The notes under the pieces are model-generated. The model ran no database searches and had not been told where the DNA came from. It was given only the letters and a program-made list of their open reading frames with translations. Positions 26,760-34,894 of a stretch of 64,000 bases of DNA are shown in pieces; positions within the stretch are counted from its first letter, which is position 1; each line of letters opens with the position of its first letter. The translations under genes were made by a program, and so were the position numbers. The DNA is taken from contig NZ_PXNP01000103.1 of assembly GCF_003007675.1 (NCBI RefSeq), forward strand, positions 143,312-207,311, read 5' to 3'. The stretch is from Marinobacter fuscus. Its GTDB lineage: Bacteria > Pseudomonadota > Gammaproteobacteria > Pseudomonadales > Oleiphilaceae.

Positions 26760-29063
26760 ATGAAATCATTACGTTCACGGGCCATTGTCTATGGTCTGGT
26801 GATTCTGCTCGGGCTGCTCTGTGCCCTACCCAATCTACTGCCTGGTAACCTGGCCGAGAAGCTCCCGCCCTGGTATCAGGAAAATACGATCGCGCTCGGT
26901 CTCGACCTGCAGGGCGGCTCCCACCTGCTGCTGGAAGTCGATACCAGCGAACTGATTGCAGCCAACCCCGATCAAAACCGCCAGCAACTGGTAAAGGATG
27001 CGATTGAACGCAGCCTGGAAGTGGTGCGCCGGCGGCTGGATGAAACCGGCCTTGTCGAACCCAGCATCACCCGGCAGGGTGAAGACCAGATTCTGGTACA
27101 AATGCCCGGGGTGGCAGATCCGGCAGACATTCGTGACTTGCTGGGCACCACCGCTCAGATGAGCTTCCATTGGGTGGCCCGAGGCGACAATACTCCGCGC
27201 TCAGCCACCTTGCGCCTGACCGACGCCGACGGCCAGACGTACACACTGGAGAAACGCGTCGCCTTGGCGGGCGAACGCATCCGGGACGCCCACATGGCGT
27301 TCAACCCGGACACCGGCCAACCCGTGGTCAATTTCAGGCTGGACACAGAGGGCGCCAAACGCTTTGGTGACATGACGCGCCTCAACATTGGTCGCCCACT
27401 GGCCATTGTGCTGGACAACCAGGTTCTGACCGCGCCGGTCATTCGTGGCGTGATCGCCGGAGGCAGCGGTGAAATCAGCGGATCCTTTACCACCACAGAA
27501 GCCAGCAATCTGGCGCTTCTGTTGCGCGCCGGAGCACTGCCCGCGCCGCTGCACGTCATCGAGCAGCGCTCGGTTGGCCCGGATCTTGGCAGTGATGCCA
27601 TTGCCATGGGCATCAGCACAGGTCTGTTGGGCGCCGCCCTTGTGGTGGCCTTCATTCTGGGCATTTATGGTCGGTGGGGCCTGATTGCCTGTGCTGGCCT
27701 TGCCATCAACATCGGACTGGTATTTGGCCTGCTCAGTGTGCTTGGCGCCACCCTTACTCTGCCTGGCATTGCCGGCGTTATTCTCACTCTTGGCATGGCC
27801 GTGGACGCCAACGTCCTGATCAACGAACGCATCAAAGAGGAATCCCGGCAGGGAAAACCCGCCTGGATGGCTTTAAAGGAAGGCTTCGGGCGTGCCTACA
27901 GCACGATTCTGGACTCCAACATCACCACCCTTATCGCTGTCAGCCTGCTATTTATGTTCGGTAGTGGCCCGGTTCGCGGGTTTGCCGTAACCATTGGCAT
28001 CGGTTTGCTCACGTCACTATTCACCTCTGTGGCCTTTAACCGCCTGGTAATGGAATGGTGGATTCGCGGCCGGGAACGGTCTCCTTTGGCAATTGGCGGT
28101 TTCGCCTGGCTAGACCGGCTGACCGGCCGAAACCTGAATTTTATGAAAGGTCGGGTATTGGGGCTAAGCCTATCCGCTCTGCTGTCGATAGCAGCCATCG
28201 GACTGTTCCTCAAGCCAGGCCTGAACTACGGCGTAGACTTTACCGGCGGAACGCTGGTGGAAATGTCGGCCCCGTCGGTATCGGTGGATCAACTGCGAGC
28301 AGCTTTACAGGCCCGGGATCTGGGCTCGGCCTCCATCCAGGAATTTGGCCAGGCAGGTGACTATCTCGTACGCCTGCCCGCCGACACCGCTTCAGGTGCT
28401 GATGCCGCTGAGACGGTGGATACTCTGAAAGTTGCGGTCACGGAGATGCAGCCCGCCGCCAGTTTCACGAAAGTGGACGTGGTGGGCCCGAAAGTAAGCG
28501 GTGGTTTCGGCGATGCAACAATTCTGGCCATATTGCTTGCGGGCGCGGGTATGCTGGCGTATCTGTGGTGGCGATTCGAATCCCACTTTGCACTGGCCGC
28601 AACGCTCACCATTGCGCTGGATCTCACCAAGACCATCGGCTTCTTCGCCCTTGCTGGCGTTGAATTCAACCTTACGGCCGTCGCGGCACTACTGGCGCTG
28701 ATCGGTTATTCGGTGAACGACAAGGTGGTCGTGTTTGACCGAATCCGCGAAAAGCTGAGGCAGACACCCGAGACGCCCTTTATCCAGGTACTGAACCAGA
28801 GCATCTCCGCCACTCTTGGCCGCACTGTGTTCACATCGGTGACTACCTTCCTGGCCCTGTTGCCCATGGGCATTGCCGGGGGAACCGCAGTTGCCAGCTT
28901 CTCGCAGCCTATGCTGTTCGGCATCGTGATAGGCACCAGCTCGTCCATCTTTATCGCTTCACCGATTCTGTACTACCTCAGTGAGCGGCGATCAAGAAAA
29001 GGCCGGCCCCAGCTCCGGCCCTCTGCCGAAGAACTGCGCCAGCAACTCGACCTCATCCCCTGA
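26760..29063 (+). CDS. secDF: Fused SecD-SecF protein translocase subunit
   Basis: 767 aa single-chain fusion of SecD and SecF, the proton-driven RND-type partner of SecYEG that pulls exported proteins through the membrane. The SecD part begins after one TM with LGLDLQGGSHLLLEVD (about residue 45), a shortened periplasmic P1 region (about 70-250), five TMs and AVDANVLINERI (near 345). The SecF part starts near 470 with a new TM and LNYGVDFTGGTLVEM (about 488), and includes SVNDKVVVFDRIREK. Twelve TMs are expected. The family typically also has separate secD and secF genes beside yajC; none is here, so this is probably a second, fused copy. AAAGGA precedes the ATG. REPIN-like repeats lie on both sides of the two-gene unit. 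Confidence 0.9.
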   Translation: MKSLRSRAIVYGLVILLGLLCALPNLLPGNLAEKLPPWYQENTIALGLDLQGGSHLLLEVDTSELIAANPDQNRQQLVKDAIERSLEVVRRRLDETGLVEPSITRQGEDQILVQMPGVADPADIRDLLGTTAQMSFHWVARGDNTPRSATLRLTDADGQTYTLEKRVALAGERIRDAHMAFNPDTGQPVVNFRLDTEGAKRFGDMTRLNIGRPLAIVLDNQVLTAPVIRGVIAGGSGEISGSFTTTEASNLALLLRAGALPAPLHVIEQRSVGPDLGSDAIAMGISTGLLGAALVVAFILGIYGRWGLIACAGLAINIGLVFGLLSVLGATLTLPGIAGVILTLGMAVDANVLINERIKEESRQGKPAWMALKEGFGRAYSTILDSNITTLIAVSLLFMFGSGPVRGFAVTIGIGLLTSLFTSVAFNRLVMEWWIRGRERSPLAIGGFAWLDRLTGRNLNFMKGRVLGLSLSALLSIAAIGLFLKPGLNYGVDFTGGTLVEMSAPSVSVDQLRAALQARDLGSASIQEFGQAGDYLVRLPADTASGADAAETVDTLKVAVTEMQPAASFTKVDVVGPKVSGGFGDATILAILLAGAGMLAYLWWRFESHFALAATLTIALDLTKTIGFFALAGVEFNLTAVAALLALIGYSVNDKVVVFDRIREKLRQTPETPFIQVLNQSISATLGRTVFTSVTTFLALLPMGIAGGTAVASFSQPMLFGIVIGTSSSIFIASPILYYLSERRSRKGRPQLRPSAEELRQQLDLIP

Positions 29064-29080
29064 GCTTTGGAGTCGAGCTT

Positions 29081-29135
29081 TGGGGTCAGACCCAGAGACA
29101 TTTCGCCCCAGCAAATGTCCGGGGGCCTGACCCCA
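29081..29135. repeat. REPIN-like inverted repeat between secDF and pelG
   Basis: TGGGGTCAGACCC at 29081 and GGGGCCTGACCCCA ending at 29135 face each other. The inner flanks GACATTT and AAATGTC pair as well, giving a hairpin of about 55 nt between two converging stops, so it may also act as a transcriptional barrier. Core and flanks match the unit at 26174-26242. Confidence 0.8.
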
Positions 29136-29138
29136 CAC

Positions 29139-30515
29139 TCAGCGGCCCTGGAGCATGAAGGTTTCGTATTCCAGTTCGTCGAACTTGCGCGACAGCAGCA
29201 CCAGGCCAGCGAACGCGGAGACCAGGGTCGCGCCAGCGTAGCCATAGCCGTAAAACGCGGCGCCCAGCTCTATGGTGATGAAGGTAAATACGATGTTGGA
29301 GATCAGAAACAACGCACACAGGGTCAGGTTCATGCCCCGGGCATCCAGGTAGAAGAGCACGTTCTGAATGGCCAAAAAGATGAGCTGGAGCGCCACGGCG
29401 ATGAGGAAAATATGAAAGAGCGGAATATACAGTGGCGAAATGCCCAATGCAGCGAGTAGTTCTTCCGCCCACAGGAAGAGCACAATCACCGTCATTCCCT
29501 GTACTTTGAAAATCTCATAGATACCGTTTCGGGCCACCAGAACCATATCGTCGCGAAAACGGTTTATTCGATCCAAAGTATCGCCCTCGCGCACCGCATT
29601 ATAAAAACGGTCATAGGCCTCGGAGAAGTCCGTTTCCATTCTGACCAGGAACACCGCCATGCCCGGAATAATGGAGAGATACGCCAGAAAGATCGGGATA
29701 TCGTAGATCACCGACGCCCGCAAAGCCCCAACGATTGGCTCGGAGGTTTCCGGGACAAACCAGAAAATCAACTTGTCGGCCCACACCGCCGCGTTGAACA
29801 GTAACCCAGTGAAAATCAAAGCCGGAAATATCTGCGCCCGCCGGAGAAAGTCGAAACGCAACAGCGTAACGCCCGGGTACTGCCTGATAATTGTATAGAA
29901 GAAACTGAAAAACAGCAGGCTGTGCCCAAGCAACAGCCCAACAAGGAAACCCTCAAGGCCAAAATTGCGTAGCTGCACCGCCGCCACAATCGCCACCAGA
30001 TAACCCAACGCGAACACCACCACAATGCGCCGATACGACTTCATGCTCGACAAAAAGATGGTCACCGGCCAGAGATTACAGAGCACCACAAAGTTAGAAA
30101 GCATCAACAGCCGGTAGATGTAGGAGGTGCCTGGCATGAACCAGACCGCGGCGACGCTTCCCAGAATGAACGCCAACCCGGTGGAAACCCAGATCACCCC
30201 CATCAGATTGGGCAGGATGATATCGACCCGGGATTCGTACAACCGATCCGCCACCCAACGGGTGAAGACGTGCTGAAACAGACCAGAGAGAATCAGCGAA
30301 AATGCCATCAGGTAGGTAACCGACACCAGAAACTGAATGACCGACGTCTGGTTTGCCTCAAGGGCAAAACTGAACACACCGATCAGCATTACACCAAGCA
30401 CCGACAGCACCCAGGGCCCTGAGCTGATAACCCCCGCCAGACCATAAGCCCCGAGCAGGTTAATAAAACTCTCACGCTTCAGTATGCGACGCAGTTCGAA
30501 ACCGATACCGGCCAT
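29139..30515 (-). CDS. pelG: Pel polysaccharide inner-membrane protein PelG
   Basis: 458 aa polytopic membrane protein with about twelve hydrophobic helices, of the Wzx/MATE-like PelG family. PelG works with PelD, PelE and PelF in synthesis and export of the Pel polymer across the inner membrane. It opens MAGIGFELRRILKRES, the conserved PelG start, and contains paired charged loops (FSEAYDRFYNAVREGDTLD) between helix bundles. It is the last gene of the operon; its start overlaps the pelF stop by one base. A REPIN-like hairpin lies directly after its stop. Confidence 0.93.
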   Translation of the reverse strand: MAGIGFELRRILKRESFINLLGAYGLAGVISSGPWVLSVLGVMLIGVFSFALEANQTSVIQFLVSVTYLMAFSLILSGLFQHVFTRWVADRLYESRVDIILPNLMGVIWVSTGLAFILGSVAAVWFMPGTSYIYRLLMLSNFVVLCNLWPVTIFLSSMKSYRRIVVVFALGYLVAIVAAVQLRNFGLEGFLVGLLLGHSLLFFSFFYTIIRQYPGVTLLRFDFLRRAQIFPALIFTGLLFNAAVWADKLIFWFVPETSEPIVGALRASVIYDIPIFLAYLSIIPGMAVFLVRMETDFSEAYDRFYNAVREGDTLDRINRFRDDMVLVARNGIYEIFKVQGMTVIVLFLWAEELLAALGISPLYIPLFHIFLIAVALQLIFLAIQNVLFYLDARGMNLTLCALFLISNIVFTFITIELGAAFYGYGYAGATLVSAFAGLVLLSRKFDELEYETFMLQGR

Positions 30516-32053
30516 TAGTTGTCCTTACCATCCAGATTCGTCAACAACTCCTGATAGAGCCCCCGGTACTGCTGAAACATGCTTTGCAATGTGTAAAACT
30601 GCTCCACCCGTTTCAAACCGGCAGTTTGAGCCGCTGTCCAGGCGGTAGAATCAGTCAGCAACCGAACCGCCTCGCCCGCCGTTGCCTGAGGATCAGCGAT
30701 AGGCACAACCGCACCGGAATGCCCCAACGCACGATCGTCTTCCGAACCGCCTTCAATCAGTTCCCGGCAAGCCCCAACATCCGTTGCCAGGCACGGTAGC
30801 CCGGCGGCATGTGCCTCGAGGATCACCAGCGGCAATGCTTCCGAAATGGACGTCAGCACCATCAGCCCCAGTTGCGGCAGGATCTCATTCACATTCTGAA
30901 ACCCAAGAAAACGAACCCGCCCCTCCAAGCCAAGACTGCGCACCAGATTTCGGCATTCGCTGACATACGCAGGATCTTCATCTTCAGGCCCGACAATCCA
31001 GCCCTCTGCCTCCGGAATCTGTTCACACACCGAACGCATGGCACGGATGAAGGTTTTGATATCCTTGATAGGTACCACCCGACCGACCAATCCGAGCACC
31101 TTGGGGATCCCCGGCGGACGGGCTTGCCGTGCGGCGCGGAACCGCTCCGGATCTATGCCGTTGGGTATGATGCAGGTACGGTCAACCGGCGCGCCGTCCT
31201 GGTGTTGTCGGGCCTGGTTACCCGTGTACAGAGAGACAATGGTGTTGGCTTTCTGATAGGCCAGGCGGCCGATTACCTCGAAAAACCGGATCCACAACCG
31301 GCGAATGTAACCCAACTGATCACTCAGGTTAGCGCTAACCTGGTCAGTGGGGTCGTCAATCCATTGCGCCTGCGACAGATCAATTTTGCGCTCTTTGGTG
31401 TAAATGCCATGTTCGCTGATCAGATACGGAATTTTCCGCCGTTCACTGATCATTGCCCCCAAAAGCCCCGCGTACCCGGTGGAAATCGAATGCACCAAGC
31501 GCACCGACGGCATGGTTCTGGCAATCTCGGCCAGCGTGAACAGCGGTGCGTGCATGGTTCGTATCGTCCAGAAATAATCCACGAACGACGGTTCCGTACA
31601 ATACTTTCGGAAGCTTTCATCAATGACCTGCCAGCTTTCGCGGCTGAACAGAAAATCCTGCCGGGTAATACCCCCTGGCTCGCCGAGATCCCGGAATACC
31701 CGTTCCAGAACCTGCTCAGGTACCCACTCATTGGCTTTAAAGCTGTCATGAAGCCTGCGCTGCGCAGCAAAGGCCTTCGGATTACCATCCCGCGGGCGGG
31801 GCTTGTCCGGTTGATGGGCATCCATCAGGTAATGGCACTCCAGATGCACCACATTCTCCGGAAGGTCGTACAACTGCTCACCATAGTGCGCCCGATCGCC
31901 GCCCAGAAAGACCAGGGCAAACCGGTACTCCGGCATACCATTGATGATCTGGTGAACCCAGGAGGAGACACCACCCCGGATAAACGGGTAGGTTCCCTCC
32001 AGCAACAGGGCAACGTCAGCAACGTGGGGCTCTTTTCGTTTGAAAAACCTCAT
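30515..32053 (-). CDS. pelF: Pel polysaccharide glycosyltransferase PelF
   Basis: 512 aa GT-B fold, GT4-type glycosyltransferase. PelF polymerises Pel from a UDP-N-acetylhexosamine in the cytoplasm. The N-terminal glycine-rich loop EGTYPFIRGGVSSWVHQII and the C-terminal nucleotide-sugar domain (GLVGRVVPIKDIKTFIRA, then EALPLVILE with the Ex7E pair and GLPCLATDVGACRELIEGG) are intact. No membrane helix is seen, fitting a soluble enzyme recruited by PelD/E/G. It overlaps pelE by 4 bp (ATGA) and pelG by 1 bp, indicating translational coupling. Confidence 0.95.
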   Translation of the reverse strand: MRFFKRKEPHVADVALLLEGTYPFIRGGVSSWVHQIINGMPEYRFALVFLGGDRAHYGEQLYDLPENVVHLECHYLMDAHQPDKPRPRDGNPKAFAAQRRLHDSFKANEWVPEQVLERVFRDLGEPGGITRQDFLFSRESWQVIDESFRKYCTEPSFVDYFWTIRTMHAPLFTLAEIARTMPSVRLVHSISTGYAGLLGAMISERRKIPYLISEHGIYTKERKIDLSQAQWIDDPTDQVSANLSDQLGYIRRLWIRFFEVIGRLAYQKANTIVSLYTGNQARQHQDGAPVDRTCIIPNGIDPERFRAARQARPPGIPKVLGLVGRVVPIKDIKTFIRAMRSVCEQIPEAEGWIVGPEDEDPAYVSECRNLVRSLGLEGRVRFLGFQNVNEILPQLGLMVLTSISEALPLVILEAHAAGLPCLATDVGACRELIEGGSEDDRALGHSGAVVPIADPQATAGEAVRLLTDSTAWTAAQTAGLKRVEQFYTLQSMFQQYRGLYQELLTNLDGKDN

Positions 32054-33039
32054 AGCCAGGCCTCCAGTAGCGGATTAATGGCGGCCGGAATCTGGCCATG
32101 GGCACACCGGGCCAGATAGAAACGAACCCGCTGATAGTCCCGCTCCAGAAAGGCCACCTCGGCCAGGTATGGCAACACTGTTTCGGACCGGGCGCCGCTT
32201 TCCAGCGCCACCTCCAGGGATTCGCGGGCCGCGGCCCAATGATCCAACGCCAGCTCAACCCTGCCCAGCAACAGCCAGTCAGCAGGCTCGTCGTAACTAC
32301 CCACAAGTGTCACCAGCAAATCTCGGGCTTTTTCCAGGTAATACTGCCTCAAGCTACCCTGGGCAAGGCCCAGATAGGCGGTTTCCCACCAGACCTGGGC
32401 CAGCCGACGACCGGCCTGCTTCGGTGTCCGGCCAGCCGCGGCTTCTGCGAGCCGCTTCTGTAGGGTTTCGGCTTCTTCAACCAACGCTTTCTCCCGCTGA
32501 TCCAGAATCGAGTAAGCCAACAACCGGACATCGTCTACAGGGTCTTTGAGTGCCTCGCGGAGAATTTCGATACCTGCTCGGCCGGGCATCTGACGGCTGG
32601 CCAGAAGCGCTTTCAGGCGCTTGCCCGGGTCACTGGCTTCCCGCAACACCTGCCGCAGCCCGCCTTCGGTATAGATAATTTGACTATCGGTATCGGTTGG
32701 CCGAAACGGCAACTCCGGTATCGGCACTTCCTGCCAGGGGATTTCACGCTTTGAGCGGGGTAAATACAGAGCCAGCAACACCCCGATAAATACGCCGATA
32801 CTGCCGACAAACGGCATCGCAAACTGCAGTGAAAACAGAAAGACCGCTGCCAGCCAACGTTGCTGGCTATACCGTGCGGGCAGAAACACCAGCAAAACTA
32901 TGGTAAAAACCAGGCAAGCCAGTGCATGAGCCAGGAAATACCCCACCAGCGCTATGTCGGGATCGGATTCTGTTAACCAGATGGCAACACCGGCCAGCTC
33001 CGAGACTATTCCGAACGGCAACAACCAGTAACTCGTCAT
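32050..33039 (-). CDS. pelE: Pel polysaccharide inner-membrane protein PelE
   Basis: 329 aa. The N-terminal third holds hydrophobic helices (about residues 5-95, including ACLVFTIVLLVFLPARY and VGSIGVFIGVLLALYLP), followed by a helical cytoplasmic part with TPR-like repeats (AYLGLAQGSLRQYYLEKARD, DWLLLGRVELALDHWAAA). PelE is the inner-membrane scaffold linking PelD and the glycosyltransferase. It overlaps pelD and pelF by 4 bp each. The call rests on position and architecture as much as on sequence. Confidence 0.88.
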   Translation of the reverse strand: MTSYWLLPFGIVSELAGVAIWLTESDPDIALVGYFLAHALACLVFTIVLLVFLPARYSQQRWLAAVFLFSLQFAMPFVGSIGVFIGVLLALYLPRSKREIPWQEVPIPELPFRPTDTDSQIIYTEGGLRQVLREASDPGKRLKALLASRQMPGRAGIEILREALKDPVDDVRLLAYSILDQREKALVEEAETLQKRLAEAAAGRTPKQAGRRLAQVWWETAYLGLAQGSLRQYYLEKARDLLVTLVGSYDEPADWLLLGRVELALDHWAAARESLEVALESGARSETVLPYLAEVAFLERDYQRVRFYLARCAHGQIPAAINPLLEAWL

Positions 33040-34352
33040 TCGTCTGTCCGCACCTGAAGCAACCAGTTCAGGGCTTCCTGCTGCTGATGGATCAACAGCG
33101 CATCCTTGCGTGCGAATTCCCAGAGAACTCTGCCAGTGGACTCCCGGATATCAAGTTCAAGCCGCTGTAAATAACCGGCAAGCCCAAGCTCATCCGTTAA
33201 CGGCATCAGTAAAACGACAGCTGGCGACGAACCACTGCGGGTTACGGCAATCACGTCGAGGCCTCGGAGCATGGCCGTCATGCGCTCCTCCAGTAAGGCA
33301 AGATCCGGTTCTGCCACTTCCAGCCTCAGCAGCGTAGCGGGAAGGTCGAAGCGCTCGGCATCCAGAGCTGCCCGCCGGGACTGGAAACACAAAGCCTGCC
33401 ACTCGGATGAACCCACAACATCGGCCTGCCGCTGGCTGATCATATCGGCCATGTGCCCGGCCATAATGGCCAGTAGCCTGAGGGTTCGATTCTGGAAATT
33501 GAAAAATGGCATGGCTTTCACGGCACAAACCGCGCTCAACGTGCCCGCAGAGTCAATCAGCGGAATAACCGCCAGGAGCTCAGTATCAAGCTTGCTCAGA
33601 TGTTTGCGGTATTCGGTCTGTACCGACACCAGCGTTCGCCTCTCCAGTGCATAGCGGATCAGAGGGTCGTCGCCCGAGACCGATTCAAAGTCGCCCAACG
33701 CGGCCAGAGGCTGCTCTGCCACCTGGCCCTGTTCGACAGCCAGAATCGCGGCCGACTGAAACTGCCCATACCGGGTCAGCACACCTAGCATCAAGGTCGC
33801 GTGCTCGTCGTCAAAGTCATCTACCGCGGTTTGCGACAGTTCGGCATACAAACGGCGCAAGGCTTCACGCAAGCTCCCGGAACTGCCGGCAAGCTGCTGC
33901 TCCAAGCGATCGTGGGACACCTTCATCAGATAGAAACTTCGGGTAAACTCTTCCAGCCGTTGCAAACTGTACTCGTTGACGGCCCGGGAGCGTTCAAGCT
34001 GCCGGTTCCAGTAATCGCGGAATTCTCCCGCAATCAGTCCACACGCGAGTATCCCTGCGCCCCACCCCCAGGGGTAGCTCTGGCTTAGCTCCAGTTGCGT
34101 CTGCCAACCGGCCACCAGAAGTACCAGCAGGGCCGAGCACAAGGCGGCAAAAAAGCCGTAGCGCAACCCGACAAGCAAAGGTGCAATGGCAGGCCAGGCA
34201 AAAGTATTGCCCAGATGGAGGGGGTCTTCGGGCCTTAGCCAGAAACCTGCACCTACAGAAGCCACGGTCACCAGCAACACCTCTGCCCATTTCAGCCAGG
34301 CCGGAGCGTCTGTGGGCGAGGCGGGCGTAACCGGTGGATTGTCCAGAGTCAT
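33036..34352 (-). CDS. pelD: c-di-GMP receptor of Pel synthesis, PelD
   Basis: 438 aa. Four hydrophobic helices (about 18-110) are followed by a helical linker, a GAF domain (about 160-310) and a degenerate GGDEF domain (about 315-430) lacking the GGDEF signature. The I-site RxxD is present as R363-G-L-D366 (MLRGLDVI), so c-di-GMP should bind and activate Pel synthesis after translation, as shown for Pseudomonas aeruginosa PelD. The catalytic signature is absent, so this is a receptor and not a cyclase. Gene order is pelC-pelD-pelE, with a 4-bp overlap onto pelE. Confidence 0.93.
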   Translation of the reverse strand: MTLDNPPVTPASPTDAPAWLKWAEVLLVTVASVGAGFWLRPEDPLHLGNTFAWPAIAPLLVGLRYGFFAALCSALLVLLVAGWQTQLELSQSYPWGWGAGILACGLIAGEFRDYWNRQLERSRAVNEYSLQRLEEFTRSFYLMKVSHDRLEQQLAGSSGSLREALRRLYAELSQTAVDDFDDEHATLMLGVLTRYGQFQSAAILAVEQGQVAEQPLAALGDFESVSGDDPLIRYALERRTLVSVQTEYRKHLSKLDTELLAVIPLIDSAGTLSAVCAVKAMPFFNFQNRTLRLLAIMAGHMADMISQRQADVVGSSEWQALCFQSRRAALDAERFDLPATLLRLEVAEPDLALLEERMTAMLRGLDVIAVTRSGSSPAVVLLMPLTDELGLAGYLQRLELDIRESTGRVLWEFARKDALLIHQQQEALNWLLQVRTDE

Positions 34353-34354
34353 TG

Positions 34355-34891
34355 TCAGTCGTCACCTGCGCTCAATGGCATGGCTTCCACCAGCTCCTGA
34401 AGCACTGAACGCCCGGTGGTTCCCAGGCTCGCACGGCCCCAGCCAGCTTTGGCGGCCGTCCCCGACCACACCAGTGCGTTATCGCTTGCCCGGCGCACCA
34501 ACAGGGTCACCCCGACAGCCGGCTCGTTGTCGAACCCCGCTTTATAACGCCATTCCTCGACGGTGCCGGTTACGATCAAATCGACACCATCAGCTGCGGC
34601 CATATCGATACCCTCCTGCTGACGGCTCTGGCTCTCGTACATTAGAGGGTTGGCATCTTCAGGAAGGTAAACCTCAACCCGGCTCATACCTTCAGCACGC
34701 AACAGCGCAACCAGAATACTGGCGGCTCGATCACCTGCCTGCGGTGTCTCTGACAGGTTGATAAACGGCACCACCGCCACCCGTTCCTTATACCGGACAG
34801 GGCCGTCTCCGGTTTCTGACACCAACGTCGAACAGCCCGCCAGCAGCGCTGCCAGCAAAACAGGTATCACCTTACTTGCCCGAAACTTCAT
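34355..34891 (-). CDS. pelC: Pel outer-membrane-associated lipoprotein PelC
   Basis: 178 aa lipoprotein. The signal peptide ends with lipobox LLAG-C at Cys20. The rest is the small alpha/beta PelC fold: RVAVVPFINLSET, ASILVALLRAEGMSRVEVY and GVDLIVTGTVEEW. In P. aeruginosa PelC forms a 12-membered ring beneath the PelB pore, funnelling the cationic polymer. It starts 3 bp after the pelB stop and ends 2 bp before the pelD start. Confidence 0.93.
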   Translation of the reverse strand: MKFRASKVIPVLLAALLAGCSTLVSETGDGPVRYKERVAVVPFINLSETPQAGDRAASILVALLRAEGMSRVEVYLPEDANPLMYESQSRQQEGIDMAAADGVDLIVTGTVEEWRYKAGFDNEPAVGVTLLVRRASDNALVWSGTAAKAGWGRASLGTTGRSVLQELVEAMPLSAGDD

Positions 34892-34894
34892 GAC

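Noticed and set aside
17865..29135. Spaced short repeats considered as a CRISPR array
   Set aside because: The repeated cores are 13-bp palindromes in mixed orientation without regular spacers and with no cas genes; they fit REP/REPIN elements.
30809..32119. 436-codon plus-strand open frame antisense to pelF
   Set aside because: No domain or start signal; pelF on the other strand has full glycosyltransferase motifs and fits the operon.
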